Notes under the pieces: model-generated
Database searches by the model: none
Seen by the model: the letters and a program-made list of their open reading frames with translations, nothing else
Told to the model about the DNA's origin: nothing
Made by a program: the position numbers and the translations under genes
Origin: Litoditis marina
Lineage: Eukaryota; Nematoda; Chromadorea; Rhabditida; Rhabditidae
Reading direction: 5' to 3'
Length of the DNA: 64,000 bases
NCBI GenBank assembly: GCA_964036275.1
Contig: CAXIWQ010000122.1
Span: 1-64,000, forward strand
In this document: piece after piece, positions 1-12,040 of the stretch
Layout of the letters: every line of letters begins with the position of its first letter
Numbering within the stretch: the stretch's first letter is position 1

Positions 1-3000
1 TTGCAGCTACAGAGAATATTTCATACGGCTATCAAATCTGTTGCTCCCAGCTACAAAAACCTAATACGACAATCTATTCTGTGGCGCACAGCCACAAAAA
101 CAAATTATCGCGGTTATCGACTTGTTGGCTTGCAGCTACAGAGAAAAGTTCATACGGCTATCAAGTCTGTTGCTCCCAGCAACAAAAACCTAATACGACT
201 ATATATTCTGTGGCGCACAGCCACAAAAGACGAATTATCGCGGTTATTGACTCTTTGCCTCGCAGTTACAGAGAATATTTCATACGGCTATCAAATCTGT
301 TGCTCCCAGATACAAACACCTAATACGACAATCTATTCTGTGGCGCACAGCCACAAAATACGAATTAACGCGGTTATCGACTTTTTGGCTTGCAGTTAAA
401 GAGAAAAGTTCATACGGCTATCAAATCTGTTGCTCCCAGATACAAACACCTAATACGACAATCTATTCTGTAGCGCACAGCCACAAAATACGAATTAACG
501 CGGTTATCGACTTTTTGGCTTGCAGTTACAGAGAAAAGTTTATGCGGCTATCAAGTCTGTTGCTCCCAGCTACAAAAACCTAATACGACTATCTATTCTG
601 TGGCGCACAGCCACAAAATACAAATTGACGCGGTTATCGACTCTTTGCCTTGCAGCTACAGAGAATATTTCATACGGCTATCAAATCTGTTGCTCCCAGC
701 TACAAAAACCTAATACGACAATCTATTCTGTGGCGCACAGCCACAAAAACAAATTATCGCGGTTATCGACTTGTTGGCTTGCAGCTACAGAGAAAAGTTC
801 ATACGGCTATCAAGTCTGTTGCTCCCAGCAACAAAAACCTAATACGACTATATATTCTGTGGCGCACAGCCACAAAAGACGAATTATCGCGGTTATTGAC
901 TCTTTGCCTCGCAGTTACAGAGAACATTTCATACGGCTATCAAATCTGTTGCTCCCAGCTACAAAAACCTAATACGACAATATATTCTGTGGCGCACAGC
1001 CACAAAGACGAATTAACGCGGTTATTGACATTTTGACTTGCAGCTACAAAAAAAAAAATCATACGGCTATCAAGTCTGTTGCTCCCAGCTACAAAAACCT
1101 AATACGACTATATATTCTGTGGCGCACAGCCACAAAAGACGAATTAACGCGGTTATTGACTCTTTGCCTCGCAGTTACAGAGAATATTTCATACGGCTAT
1201 CAAATCTGTTGCTCCCAGATACAAACACCTAATACGACAATCTATTCTGTGGCGCACAGCCACAAAATACGAATTAACGCGGTTATCGACTTTTTGGCTA
1301 GCAGTTAAAGAGAAAAGTTCATACGGCTATCAAATCTGTTGCTCCCAGATACAAACACCTAATACGACAATCTATTCTGTGGCGCACAGCCACAAAATAC
1401 GAATTAACGCGGTTATCGACTTTTTGGCTTGCAGTTACAGAGAAAAGTTTATGCGGCTATCAAGTCTGTTGCTCCCAGCTACAAAAACCTAATACGACTT
1501 CATATTCTGTGGCGCACAGCCACAAAAGACAAATTAACGCGGTTATTGACTCTTTGCCGTAAAGCTACAAAAAAAAGTTTATACGGCTATCAAGTATGTT
1601 GCTCCCAGCTACAAAGACCTAACACGACTATATATTCTGTGGCGCACAGCCACAAAAGACGACTTAACGCGGTTATTGACTCTTTGCCTTGCAGCTACAG
1701 AAAAAAGTTCATACGGCTATCAAGTCTGTTGCTCCCAGATACAAAAACCTAAGACGACTGTATATTCTGTGGCGCACAGCCACAAAAGACGACTTAACGC
1801 GGTTATTGACTCTTTGCCTTGCAGCTACAGAAAAAAGTTCATACGGCTATCAAGTCTGTTGCTCCCAGCTACAAAAACCTAATACGACAATCTATTTTGT
1901 GGCGCACATCCACCAAATACAAATTAACGCGGTTATTGACTCTTTGCCTTGCACCTACAGAAAAAAAATCATACGGCTATCAAGTCTGTTGCTCCCAACT
2001 ACAAAAACCTAATACGACTTTATATTCTGTGGCGCACAACCACAAAAGACAAATTAACGCGGTTATTGACTCTTTGCCTTGCAGTTACAGAAAAAAGTTT
2101 ATACGGCTATCAAGTCTGTTGCTCCCAGCTACAAAAACCTAATACGATTATCTATTCTGTGGCGTACAGCCACGAAATACGAATTAACGCGGTTATCGAC
2201 TCTTCGGCTTGCAGTTACAGAAAAAAAACTCATACGGCAATCAAGTCTGTTGCTCCCAACTACAAAAACCTAATACAACTATCTTTTCTGTGGCACACAG
2301 CCACAAAATACGAATTAACGCGGTTATTGACTCTTTGCCTTGCAGCTACAGAACAAAGTTTATACGGCTATCAAGTATGTTGCTCCCAGCTAGAAAAACC
2401 TAATACGACTTTATGTTCTGTGGCGCACAGCCACAAAAGACAAATTAACGCGGTTATTGACTCTTTGCCTTGCAGCTACAAAAAAAAGTTCATACGGCTA
2501 TCAAGTATGTTGCTCCCAGCTCGAAAAACCCAATACAACTATCTTTTCTGTGGCACACAGCCACAAATTACGAATTAACGCGGTTATCGACTCTTTGCCT
2601 TGCAGCTACAGAAAAAAGTTTATACGGCTATCAAGTCTGTTGCTCCTGGCTACAAAAACCTAATACGACTTTATGTTCTGTGGCGCACAGCCACAAAAGA
2701 CAAATTAACGCGGTTATTGACTCTTTGCCTTGCAGCTACAAAAAAAAGTTCATACGGCTATCAAGTACGTTGCTCCCAGCTAGAAAAACCCAATACAACT
2801 ATCTTTTCTGTGGCACACAGCCACAAAAGACGAATTAACGCGGTTATTGACTCTTTGCCTTGCAGCTAAAGAAAAAAGTTTATACGGCTATCAAGTCTGT
2901 TGCTCCCAGCTACAAAAACCTAATACGACTATCTATTATGTGGCGCACAGCCACAAAATACGAATTAACGCGGTTATCGTCTCTTTGGCTTGCAGTTACA

Positions 3001-4054
3001 GAGAAAAGTTTATACGGCTATCAAGTCTGTTGCTCCCAGCTACAAAAACCTAATACGATTATCTATTCTGTGGCGCACAGCCACGAAATACGAATTAACG
3101 CGGTTATCGACTCTTCGGCTTGCAGTTACAGAAAAAAAACTCATACGGCAATCAAGTCTGTTGCTCCCAACTACAAAAACCTAATACAACTATCTTTTCT
3201 GTGGCACACAGCCACAAAATACGAATTAACGCGGTTATTGACTCTTTGCCTTGCAGCTACAGAAAAAAGTTTATACGGCTATCAAGTATGTTGCTCCCAG
3301 CTAGAAAAACCTAATACGACTTTATGTTCTGTGGCGCACAGCCACAAAAGACAAATTAACGCGGTTATTGACTCTTTGCCTTGCAGCTACAAAAAAAAGT
3401 TCATACGGCTATCAAGTATGTTGCTCCCAGCTCGAAAAACCCAATACAACTATCTTTTCTGTGGCACACAGCCACAAATTACGAATTAACGCGGTTATCG
3501 ACTCTTTGCCTTGCAGCTACAGAAAAAAGTTTATACGGCTATCAAGTCTGTTGCTCCTGGCTACAAAAACCTAATACGACTTTATGTTCTGTGGCGCACA
3601 GCCACAAAAGACAAATTAACGCGGTTATTGACTCTTTGCCTTGCAGCTACAAAAAAAAGTTCATACGGCTATCAAGTACGTTGCTCCCAGCTAGAAAAAC
3701 CCAATACAACTATCTTTTCTGTGGCACACAGCCACAAAAGACGAATTAACGCGGTTATTGACTCTTTGCCTTGCAGCTACAGAAAAAAAGTTTATACGGC
3801 TATCAAGTCTGTTGCTCCCAGCTACAAAAACCTAATACGACTTACTATTCTGTGGCGCACAGCCACAAAAGACAAATTAACGCGGTTATTGACTCTTTAC
3901 CGTGCAGCTACAGAAAAAAGTTCATACGGCTATCAAGTCTGTTGCTCCCAGATACAAAAACCTAATACGACTATCTATTATGTGGCGCACAGCCACAAAA
4001 TACGAATTAACGCGGTTATCGTCTCTTTGGCTTGCAGTTACAGAGAAAAGTTCA
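1..4054. repeat. 130-bp satellite array, tract 1
   Basis: Head-to-tail copies of a 130-bp monomer; counted from TTGCAGCTACAG, the first base of the window is monomer position 1. Each monomer carries, in order, ATACGGCTATC, TTGCTCCCAGCTACAAAAAC, ATACGACTATC, TGTGGCGCACAGCCACA and AACGCGGTTAT. Units differ by scattered substitutions and 1-2 base indels in the A-tracts. About 31 units are present before the array is interrupted by the RTE insertion. A unit with ATTTTGACTTGCAGC near 1030 and units with CTAGAAAAACCCAATACAAC from about 2510 are variants that recur much further along. The array runs off the left edge. No gene is seen in it; the open frames come from the repeat itself. Confidence 0.97.
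2079..3776. repeat. Higher-order duplication, offset 911 bp
   Basis: The run of variant units from about 2079 recurs from about 2990 with the same order of diagnostic changes: CTCTTCGGCTTGC, then CATACGGCAATC, then CCAATACAAC, then GCTCCTGGCTAC. The offset is seven monomers plus one base. A third copy of the same series lies at about 13.33-14.10 kb, so this block has also been copied over more than 10 kb. Confidence 0.8.
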
Positions 4055-4078
4055 AGATTCAAGATTTCAAGATTTATT
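4052..4078 (-). repeat. Short tandem-repeat 3' tail of the RTE element
   Basis: On the + strand, three adjoining copies of TCAAGATT / TCAAGATTT lie between the satellite and the stop codon region of the retrotransposon. They replace a poly(A) tail. The first TTCA can belong either to the tail or to the target-site duplication, so the junction is uncertain by about four bases. Confidence 0.75.
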
Positions 4079-5680
4079 CGATCACATCACATTGTTGCAA
4101 AGTGGTGCTCCTTGACTGCTCTCCAGATTTTAATGTCTCTGCATGCTCTTAGTATCTCTTCGCCACGGATGGGGGCAGGGCGGACTCGACCTCTTCTGGC
4201 TGCGGTATTATAACCACGGACTGCTTCAACCAACGCATCTCTTCATCGGACAACGGGCCTACCACGGGACCGGTTACGATTATACGGACACCATTCAGAC
4301 ACGATCAAGGACTATCGGGATTGAGGCATGTGGGCAATTCTGTAAGCAAAGTTTAATTTATGTTTGGCAGCTACAGTAGCCACATCCGTCAACCGAGTGA
4401 TTCCGCGAATAACGGCACTTGGGAGGCGATCTTGTATTCGTTTGTTCAGCATTCCACGCTCCATTTTTCTCTGCACGACACGGAGACGCTCGATGTTCTT
4501 TTTCGAAAGGGCCCAGGATTCACTGCCATACAACAGTCTCGGGAGAATCACGGCGTGAAAAATCTTCGCCTTGTACCTCATCGGGAACGAGGGTGTCTTC
4601 AGAATGTGACGGTATTCGTTGAACGCTGCCCACGCTGAAGAAATTCTTCGGCTCAGTTCGACGTCCCAATTGGCTTCCATGGAAAGATGGACACCGAGAT
4701 ATTTGACTGTGGTTTTTGACGGTAGGGCATGACCATGATATTTCAACGGCGTGTTATCCTTCACATTATTCATATATTCGGATTTGTTCGGATTCATCTT
4801 GAGACCAACAGATTGGCAAGCTGTCTCGAATTCTTCCATCATTCTTCTAAGAGTTCTCTTGTTTGGAGCAAATATTATTCCATCATCTGCGAAGAGGAGG
4901 TGGCTCAGAAAACGACCGCCGACTCTCAGTCCTTTTCCTCCCCAGTTCAACTTTCGAAGAGCGATATCCAGCACGGTGGTGAACAGACGCGGGGAAATGA
5001 CATCTCCTTGACGAACTCCTTGATGAATTTCGATTGGAACTCTCACACCGTTTGCATCTATAGTTGCGGACGAGCACGTGTAGATAGCCTTCAGCAGCAG
5101 AATCAGTTCTGGATGAACACCGATAAGTTGCAGTGAAGACCATATTGCATCGTGATGTAGACTGTCGAATGCTTTGGCCAGGTCAACAAAGCAGAAGGAG
5201 GCCGGGATTCGATATTCCCTGCACTTTTCAATGACTTGTCGGACGATATGGATGTTGTCTGCTGTGCCATACTGTTTTCTGAATCCACACTGTTCTTCGG
5301 AAATGTTTTCTTCCATCGATGGTTCCATTCTGTTCAGCAAACAACGCGACAGAACTTTGTAGAGAGTGTTCAACAGGGTGATCGGTCGATAATTCCCAAT
5401 TTCAGCAACATCGCCTTTCTTGAACAATAGTATCGTTCTCGAAAGCAAGAGGTCCGGAGGGAGGTTTTTCTCAGCCAGAATCAAGTTGAACATTTGGGTA
5501 AGATCCGAAACAATTGCTGTGCTTGACCATTTGACTGCTTCAGGAGGAATTTTGTCGTTTCCCGGAGAGGTTCCCAGAGTTGTCTGTCGGATAGCGAGAA
5601 GAACTTCGGACTCGAGAAAAGGTGGAACGGCTTCTTCAGACGGCAAGATTGTGGTTTGTTGCTGACTTCTGTTTTTGTAC
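4055..5680 (-). mobile_element. 5'-truncated RTE-clade non-LTR retrotransposon
   Basis: A 1,626-bp insertion in the satellite, read on the minus strand. The satellite sequence AGTTCA stands on both sides (4049-4054 and 5681-5686), a probable 6-bp target-site duplication; removing the insert and one copy restores an in-register monomer. The 5' end (at 5680) falls in the coding sequence, so the endonuclease region and promoter are missing, as expected from incomplete reverse transcription. The 3' end is a 32-bp untranslated stretch ending in direct copies of TCAAGATT-like octamers on the + strand (4052-4078). A very short 3' UTR and a tail of short tandem repeats instead of poly(A) are known hallmarks of the RTE clade. 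It lacks its 5' half and has stops in the frame, so it is not autonomous. Confidence 0.88.
4087..5680 (-). pseudogene. RTE-type reverse transcriptase, truncated with two internal stops
   Basis: Open frame from the truncation at 5680 to a TAG at 4314-4312. The same frame then continues, with a second stop (TGA, 4245-4243), to a final TGA at 4089-4087. Counting from the TTG at 5646, the reverse transcriptase motifs are visible: the KKG..IGNYRPITLLN finger region at about 76-93, motif A FCFVDLAKAFDSL (Asp155) at 151-163, motif B GVRQGDVISP at 210-219, motif C LLFADD (Asp254, Asp255) at 250-255, and YLGV at 316-319. A basic region with WALSKKNIERLRVVQRKMER follows, typical of RTE C-terminal parts. 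The segment after the first stop still reads as an RTE-like C-terminus (GRPVVR, then stop, then RDAL), so the stops are decay and not the true end. The catalytic Asp residues are intact. The endonuclease domain is absent. There is no start codon; the upstream satellite has an in-frame stop close by. Confidence 0.87.
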
Positions 5681-7399
5681 AGTTCATACGGCTATCAAAT
5701 CTGTTGCTCCCAGCTACAAAAACCTAATACGACAATCTATTCTGTGGCGCACAGCCATAAAAAACAAAATAACGCGGTTATTGACTCTTTGGCTTGCAGT
5801 TACAGAGAAAAGTTTATACGGCTATCAAGTCTGTTGCTCCCAGCTACAAAAACCTAATACGACTCCATATTCTGTGGCGCACAGCCACAAAAGACAAATT
5901 AACGCGGTTATTGACTCTTTGCCGTAAAGCTACAGAAAAAAGTTTATACGGCTATCAAGTATGTTGCTCCCAGCTACAAAGACCTAACACGACTATATAT
6001 TTTGTGGCGCACAGCCACAAAAGACGACTTAACGCGGTTATTGACTCTTTGCATTGCAGCTACAAAAAAAAGTTCATACGGCTATCAAGTCTGTTGCTCC
6101 CAGATACAAAAACCTAAAACGACTATATATTCTGTGGTGCACAGCCACAAAATACGAATTAACGCGTTATTGACTCTTTGCCTTGCAGCTACAGAGAACA
6201 GTTCATACGGCTATCAAATCTGTTGCTCCCAGCTACAAAAACCTAATACGACAATCTATTTTGTGGCGCACATCCACCAAATACGAATTAACGCGGTTAT
6301 TGACTCTTTGCCTTGCACCTACAAAAAAAATCATACGGCTATCAAGTCTGTTGCTCCCAGCTACAAAAACCTAATACGACAATCTATTCTGTGGCGCACA
6401 GCCACAAAATACAAATTATCGCGGTTATCGACTTGTTGGCTTGCAGCTACCGAGAAAAGTTCATACGGCTATCAAGTCTGTTGCTCCCAGCTACAAAAAC
6501 CTAATACGACTATATATTCTGTGGCGCACAGCCACAAAAGACAAATTAACGCGGTTATTAACTCTTTGCCTTGCAGCTACAGAAAAAAGTTTATACGGCT
6601 ATCAAGTCTGTTGCTCCCAGCTACAAAAACCTAATACGATTATCTATTCTGTGACGCACAGCCACGAAATACGAATCAACGCGGTTATCGACTCTTCGGC
6701 TTGCAGTTACAGAAAAAAAAAACTCATACGGCTATCAAGTCTGTTGCTCCCAGCTACAAAAACCTAATACGACTCCATATTCTTTGGCGCACAGCCACAA
6801 AAGACAAATTACCGCGGTTATTGACTCTTTGCCGTAAAGCTACAGAAAAAAGTTTATACGGCTATCAAGTATGTTGCTCCCAGCTACAAAGACCTAACAC
6901 GACTATATATTTTGTGGCGCACAGCCACAAAAGACGACTTAACGCGGTTATTGACTCTTTGCCTTGCAGCTACAGAAAAAAGTTCATACGGCTATCAAGT
7001 CTGTTGCTCCCAGATACAAAAACCTAAGACGACTATATATTCTGTGGCGCACAGCCACAAAAGACGAATTAACGCGTTATTGACTCTTTGCCTTGCAGCT
7101 ACAGAGAACAGTTCATACGGCTATCAAATCTGTTGCTCCCAGCTACAAAAACCTGACACGACAATCTATTTTGTGGCGCACATCCACCAAATACGAATTA
7201 ACGCGGTTATTGACTCTTTGCCTTGCACCTACAAAAAAAATCATACGGCTATCAAGTCTGTTGCTCCCAACTACAAAAACCTAATACGACTTTATATTCT
7301 GTGGCGCACAACCACAAAAGACAAATTAACGCGGTTATTGACTCTTTTCCTTGCAGCTACAGAAAAAAGTTTATACGGCTATCAAGTCTGTTGCTCCCA

Positions 7400-9840
7400 G
7401 CTACAAAAACCTAATACGATTATCTATTCTGTGGCGCACAGCCACGAAATACGAATCAACGCGGTTATCGACTCTTCGGCTTGCAGTTACAGAAAAAAAA
7501 CTCATACGGCAATCAAGTCTGTTGCTCCCAACTACAAAAACCTAATACGACTTTATATTCTGTGGCGCACAGCCACAAAAGACAGATTAACGCGGTTATT
7601 GACTCTTTGCCTTACAGCTACAGAAAAAAGTTTATATGGCTATCAAGTATGTTGCTCCCAGCTAGAAAAACCCAATACAACTATCTATTCTGTGGCACAC
7701 AGCCACAAAATACGATATAACGCGGTTATCGACTCTTTGCCTTGCAGCTACAGAAAAAAGTTTATACGGCTATCAAGTCTGTTGCTCATGGCTACAAAAA
7801 CCTAATACGACTTTATATCCTATGGCGCACAGCCACAAAAGACAAATTAACGCGGTTATTACCTCTTTGCCTTGCAGCTACAGAAAAAAGTTCATACGGC
7901 TATCAAGTCTGTTGCTCCCAGCTACAAAAACCTGATACGACAATCTATTCTGTGGCGCACAGCCACAAAAGACAAATTAACGCGGTTATTACCTCTTTGC
8001 CTTGCAGCTACAGAAAAAAGTTCATACGGCTATCAATTCTGTTGCTCCCAGCTACAAAAACCTAATACGACTTTATATTCTGTGGCGCACAGCCACAAAA
8101 GACAAATTAACGCGGTTATTGACTCTTTGCCGTGCAGCTACAGGAAAAAGGTTATACGGCTATCAAATATGTTGCTCCCAGCTACAAAAACCTAATACGA
8201 CTATCTATTCTGTGGCGCACAGCCACAAAATACGAATTAACGCGGTTATCGACTCTTTGCCTTGCAGCTACAAAGAACAGTTCATACGGCTATCAAATCT
8301 GTTGCTCCCAGCTACAAAAACCTAATACGACAATCTATTCTGTGGCGCACAGCCACAAAATACGAATTATCGCGGTTATCGACTTGTTGGCTTGCAGCTA
8401 CAGAGAAAAGTTCATACGGCTATCAAGTCTGTTGCTCCCAGCTACAAAAACCTGATACGACAATCTATTCTGTGGCGCACAGCCACAAAAGACAAATTAA
8501 CGCGGTTATTACCTCTTTGCCTTGCAGCTACAGAAAAAAAAAAATACGGCTATCAAGTCTGTTGCTCCCAGCTACGAAAACCTAATACGACTTTATATTC
8601 TGTGGCGCACAGCCACAAAAGACAAATTAACGCGGTTATTGACTCTTTGCCGTGCAGCTGCAGGAAAAAGGTTATACGGCTATCAAGTATGTTGCTCCCA
8701 GCTAAAAAAACCTAATACGATTATCTATTCTGTGGCGCACAGCCACGAAATACGAATCAACGCGGTTATCGACTCTTCGGCTTGCAGTTACAGAAAAAAA
8801 ACTCATACGGCAATCAAGTCTGTTGCTCCCAACTACAAAAACCTAATACGACTTTATATTCTGTGGCGCACAGCCACAAAAGACAGATTAACGCGGTTAT
8901 TGACTCTTTGCCTTGCAGCTACAGAAAAAAGTTTATATGGCTATCAAGTATGTTGCTCCCAGCTAGAAAAACCCAATACAACTATCTATTCTGTGGCACA
9001 CAGCCACAAAATACGATATAACGCGGTTATCGACTCTTTGCCTTGCAGCTACAGAAAAAAGTTTATACGGCTATCAAGTCTGTTGCTCATGGCTACAAAA
9101 ACCTAATACGACTTTATATCCTATGGCGCACAGCCACAAAAGACAAATTAACGCGGTTATTACCTCTTTGCCTTGCAGCTACAGAAAAAAGTTCATACGG
9201 CTATCAAGTCTGTTGCTCCCAGCTACAAAAACCTGATACGACAATCTATTCTGTGGCGCACAGCCACAAAAGACAAATTAACGCGGTTATTACCTCTTTG
9301 CCTTGCAGCTACAGAAAAAAGTTCATACGGCTATCAAGTCTGTTGCTCCCAGCTACAAAAACCTAATACGACTTTATATTCTGTGGCGCACAGCCACAAA
9401 AGACAAATTAACGCGGTTATTGACTCTTTGCCGTGCAGCTACAGGAAAAAGGTTATACGGCTATCAAATATGTTGCTCCCAGCTACAAAAACCTAATACG
9501 ACTATCTATTCTGTGGCGCACAGCCACAAAATACGAATTAACGCGGTTATCGACTCTTTGCCTTGCAGCTACAAAGAACAGTTCATACGGCTATCAAATC
9601 TGTTGCTCCCAGCTACAAAAACCTAATACGACAATCTATTCTGTGGCGCACAGCCACAAAATACGAATTATCGCGGTTATCGACTTGTTGGCTTGCAGCT
9701 ACAGAGAAAAGTTCATACGGCTATCAAGTCTGTTGCTCCCAGCTACAAAAACCTGATACGACAATCTATTCTGTGGCGCACAGCCACAAAAGACAAATTA
9801 ACGCGGTTATTACCTCTTTGCCTTGCAGCTACAGAAAAAA
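7400..9840. repeat. Higher-order duplication, offset 1,301 bp
   Basis: Units at 7481, 7742, 7872, 8002, 8132 and 8262 have matching counterparts at 8782, 9043, 9173, 9303, 9433 and 9563, with the same private variants: TTTATATGGCTATC, GATATAACGCGG, TATATCCTATGGCGC and CAAAGAACAG. The offset is ten monomers plus one base. The two copies adjoin, so this is a tandem block duplication. Confidence 0.8.
8002..8131. repeat. Representative 130-bp monomer showing three sub-repeats
   Basis: With positions counted from TTGCAGCTACAG, sub-repeat A covers about 39-79 (41 bp), B about 80-124 (45 bp), and C about 125-130 plus 1-38 (44 bp). Their starts align as TGTTGCTCCCAGCTACA (A), TGTGGCGCACAGCCACA (B) and TTTGCCTTGCAGCTACA (C). 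A matches B at 13 of 17 and C at 12 of 17. Their second halves in common monomer variants align as ATACGACTATCTATTC (A), AACGCGGTTATCGACTC (B) and ATACGGCTATCAAGTC (C); A and C match at 13 of 16. An A-tract lies between the two blocks in all three. The monomer is therefore a diverged trimer of a roughly 43-bp ancestor. Confidence 0.88.
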
Positions 9841-12040
9841 ATTAATACGGCTATCAAGTCTGTTGCTCCCAGCTACGAAAACCTAATACGACTTTATATT
9901 CTGTGGCGCACAGCCACAAAAGACAAATTAACGCGGTTATTGACTCTTTGCCGTGCAGCTACAGGAAAAAGGTTATACGGCTATCAAGTATGTTGCTCCC
10001 AGCTAAAAAAACCTAATACGACTATCTATTCTGTGGCGCACAGCCACAAAATACGAATTAACGCGGTTATCGACTCTTTGCCTTGCAGCTACAGAGAACA
10101 GTTCATACGGCTATCAAGTATGTTGCTCCCAGCTACAAAAACCTAATACGACTATATATTCTGTGGCGCACAGCCACAAAAGACGAATTAACGCGGTTAT
10201 TGACTCTTTGCCTCGCAGTTACAGAGAATATTTCATACGGCTATCAAATCTGTTGCTCCCAGCTACAAAAACCTAATACGACAATCTATTCTGTGGCGCA
10301 CAGCCACAAAAGACAAATTAACGCGGTTATTGACTCTTTGCCTTGCAGCTACAGAAAAAAAATCATACGGCTATCAAGTCTGTTGCTCCCAGCTACGAAA
10401 ACCTAATACGACTTTATATTCTGTGGCGCACAGCCACAAAACACGAAATATCGCGGTTATCGACTTGTTGGCTTGCAGCTACAGAGAAAGGTCATACGGC
10501 TATCAAGTCTGTTGCTCCCAGCTACAAAAACCTGATACGACAATCTATTCTGTGGCACACAGCCACAAAATACGATATAACGCGGTTATCGACTCTTTGC
10601 CTTGCAGCTACAGAAAAAAGTTTATACGGCTATCAAGTCTGATGCTCATGGCTACAAAAACCTAATACGACTTTATATCCTATGGCGCACAGCCACAAAA
10701 GACAAATTAACGCGGTTATTACCTCTTTGCCTTGCAGCTACAGAAAAAAGTTCATACGGCTATCAAGTCTGTTGCTCCCAGCTAAAAAAACCTGATACGA
10801 CAATCTATTCTGTGGCGCACAGCCACAAAAGACAAATTAACGCGGTTATTACCTCTTTGCCTTGCAGCTACAGAAAAAAGTTCATACGGCTATCAAGTCT
10901 GTTGCTCCCAGCTACAAAAACCTAATACGACTTTATATTCTGTGGCGCACAGCCACAAAAGACAAATTAACGCGGTTATTGACTCTTTGCCGTGCAGCTA
11001 CAGGAAAAAGGTTATACGGCTATCAAATATGTTGCTCCCAGCTACAAAAACCTAATACGACTATCTATTCTGTGGCGCACAGCCACAAAATACGAATTAA
11101 CGCGGTTATCGACTCTTTGCCTTGCAGCTACAAAGAACAGTTCATACGGCTATCAAATCTGTTGCTCCCAGCTACAAAACCCTAATACGACAATCTATTC
11201 TGTGGCGCACAGCCACAAAATACTAATTATCGCGGTTATCGACTTGTTGGCTTGCAGCTACAGAGAAAAGTTCATACGGCTATCAAGTCTGTTGCTCCCA
11301 GCTACAAAAACCTGATACGACAATCTATTCTGTGGCGCACAGCCACAAAAGACAAATTAACGCGGTTATCACCTCTTTGCCTTGCAGCTACAGAAAAAAA
11401 TTCATACGGCTATCAAGTCTGTTGCTCCCAGCTACGAAAACCTAATACGACTTTATATTCTGTGGCGCACAGCCACAAAAGACAAATTAACGCGGTTATT
11501 GACTCTTTGCCGTGCAGCTACAGGAAAAAGGTTATACGGCTATCAAGTATGTTGCTCCCAGCTAAAAAAACCTAATACGACTATCTATTCTGTGGCGCAC
11601 AGCCACAAAATACGAATTAACGCGGTTATCGACTCTTTGCCTTGCAGCTACAGAGAACAGTTCATACGGCTATCAAGTCTGTTGCTCCCAGCTACAAAAA
11701 CCTAATACGACTATATATTCTGTGGCGCACAGCCACAAAAGACGAATTAACGCGGTTATTGACTCTTTGCCTCGCAGTTACAGAGAATATTTCATACGGC
11801 TATCAAATCTGTTGCTCCCAGCTACAAAAACCTAATACGACAATCTATTCTGTGGCGCACAGCCACAAAAGACAAATTAACGCGGTTATTGACTCTTTGC
11901 CTTGCAGCTACAGAAAAAAAATCATACGGCTATCAAGTCTGTTGCTCCCAGCTACGAAAACCTAATACGACTTTATATTCTGTGGCGCACAGCCACAAAA
12001 CACGAAATATCGCGGTTATCGACTTGTTGGCTTGCAGCTA
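9000..12040. repeat. Higher-order duplication, offset 1,559 bp
   Basis: Units at 9043, 9303, 9433, 9823, 10083 and 10343 correspond to those at 10602, 10862, 10992, 11382, 11642 and 11902. The offset is twelve monomers minus one base. The second copy carries a few new substitutions (TCTGATGCTCATGG near 10638, TACTAATTATCGC near 11221), so it has begun to diverge. Confidence 0.75.

Noticed and set aside
1..4054. Possible CRISPR array because of regular short repeats
   Set aside because: The repeat covers the full 130-bp period with no unique spacers, and the context is eukaryotic.
4360..5665. Several + strand open frames of 60-135 codons between 4360 and 5665
   Set aside because: They are antisense shadows of the reverse transcriptase on the minus strand.
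6912..7805. A 297-codon open frame, the longest in the satellite, and several hundred similar shorter ones
   Set aside because: They are read-through of the 130-bp repeat in its open phases, with the same peptide phrases in all frames and lengths set by indels. No independent start context or domain exists.
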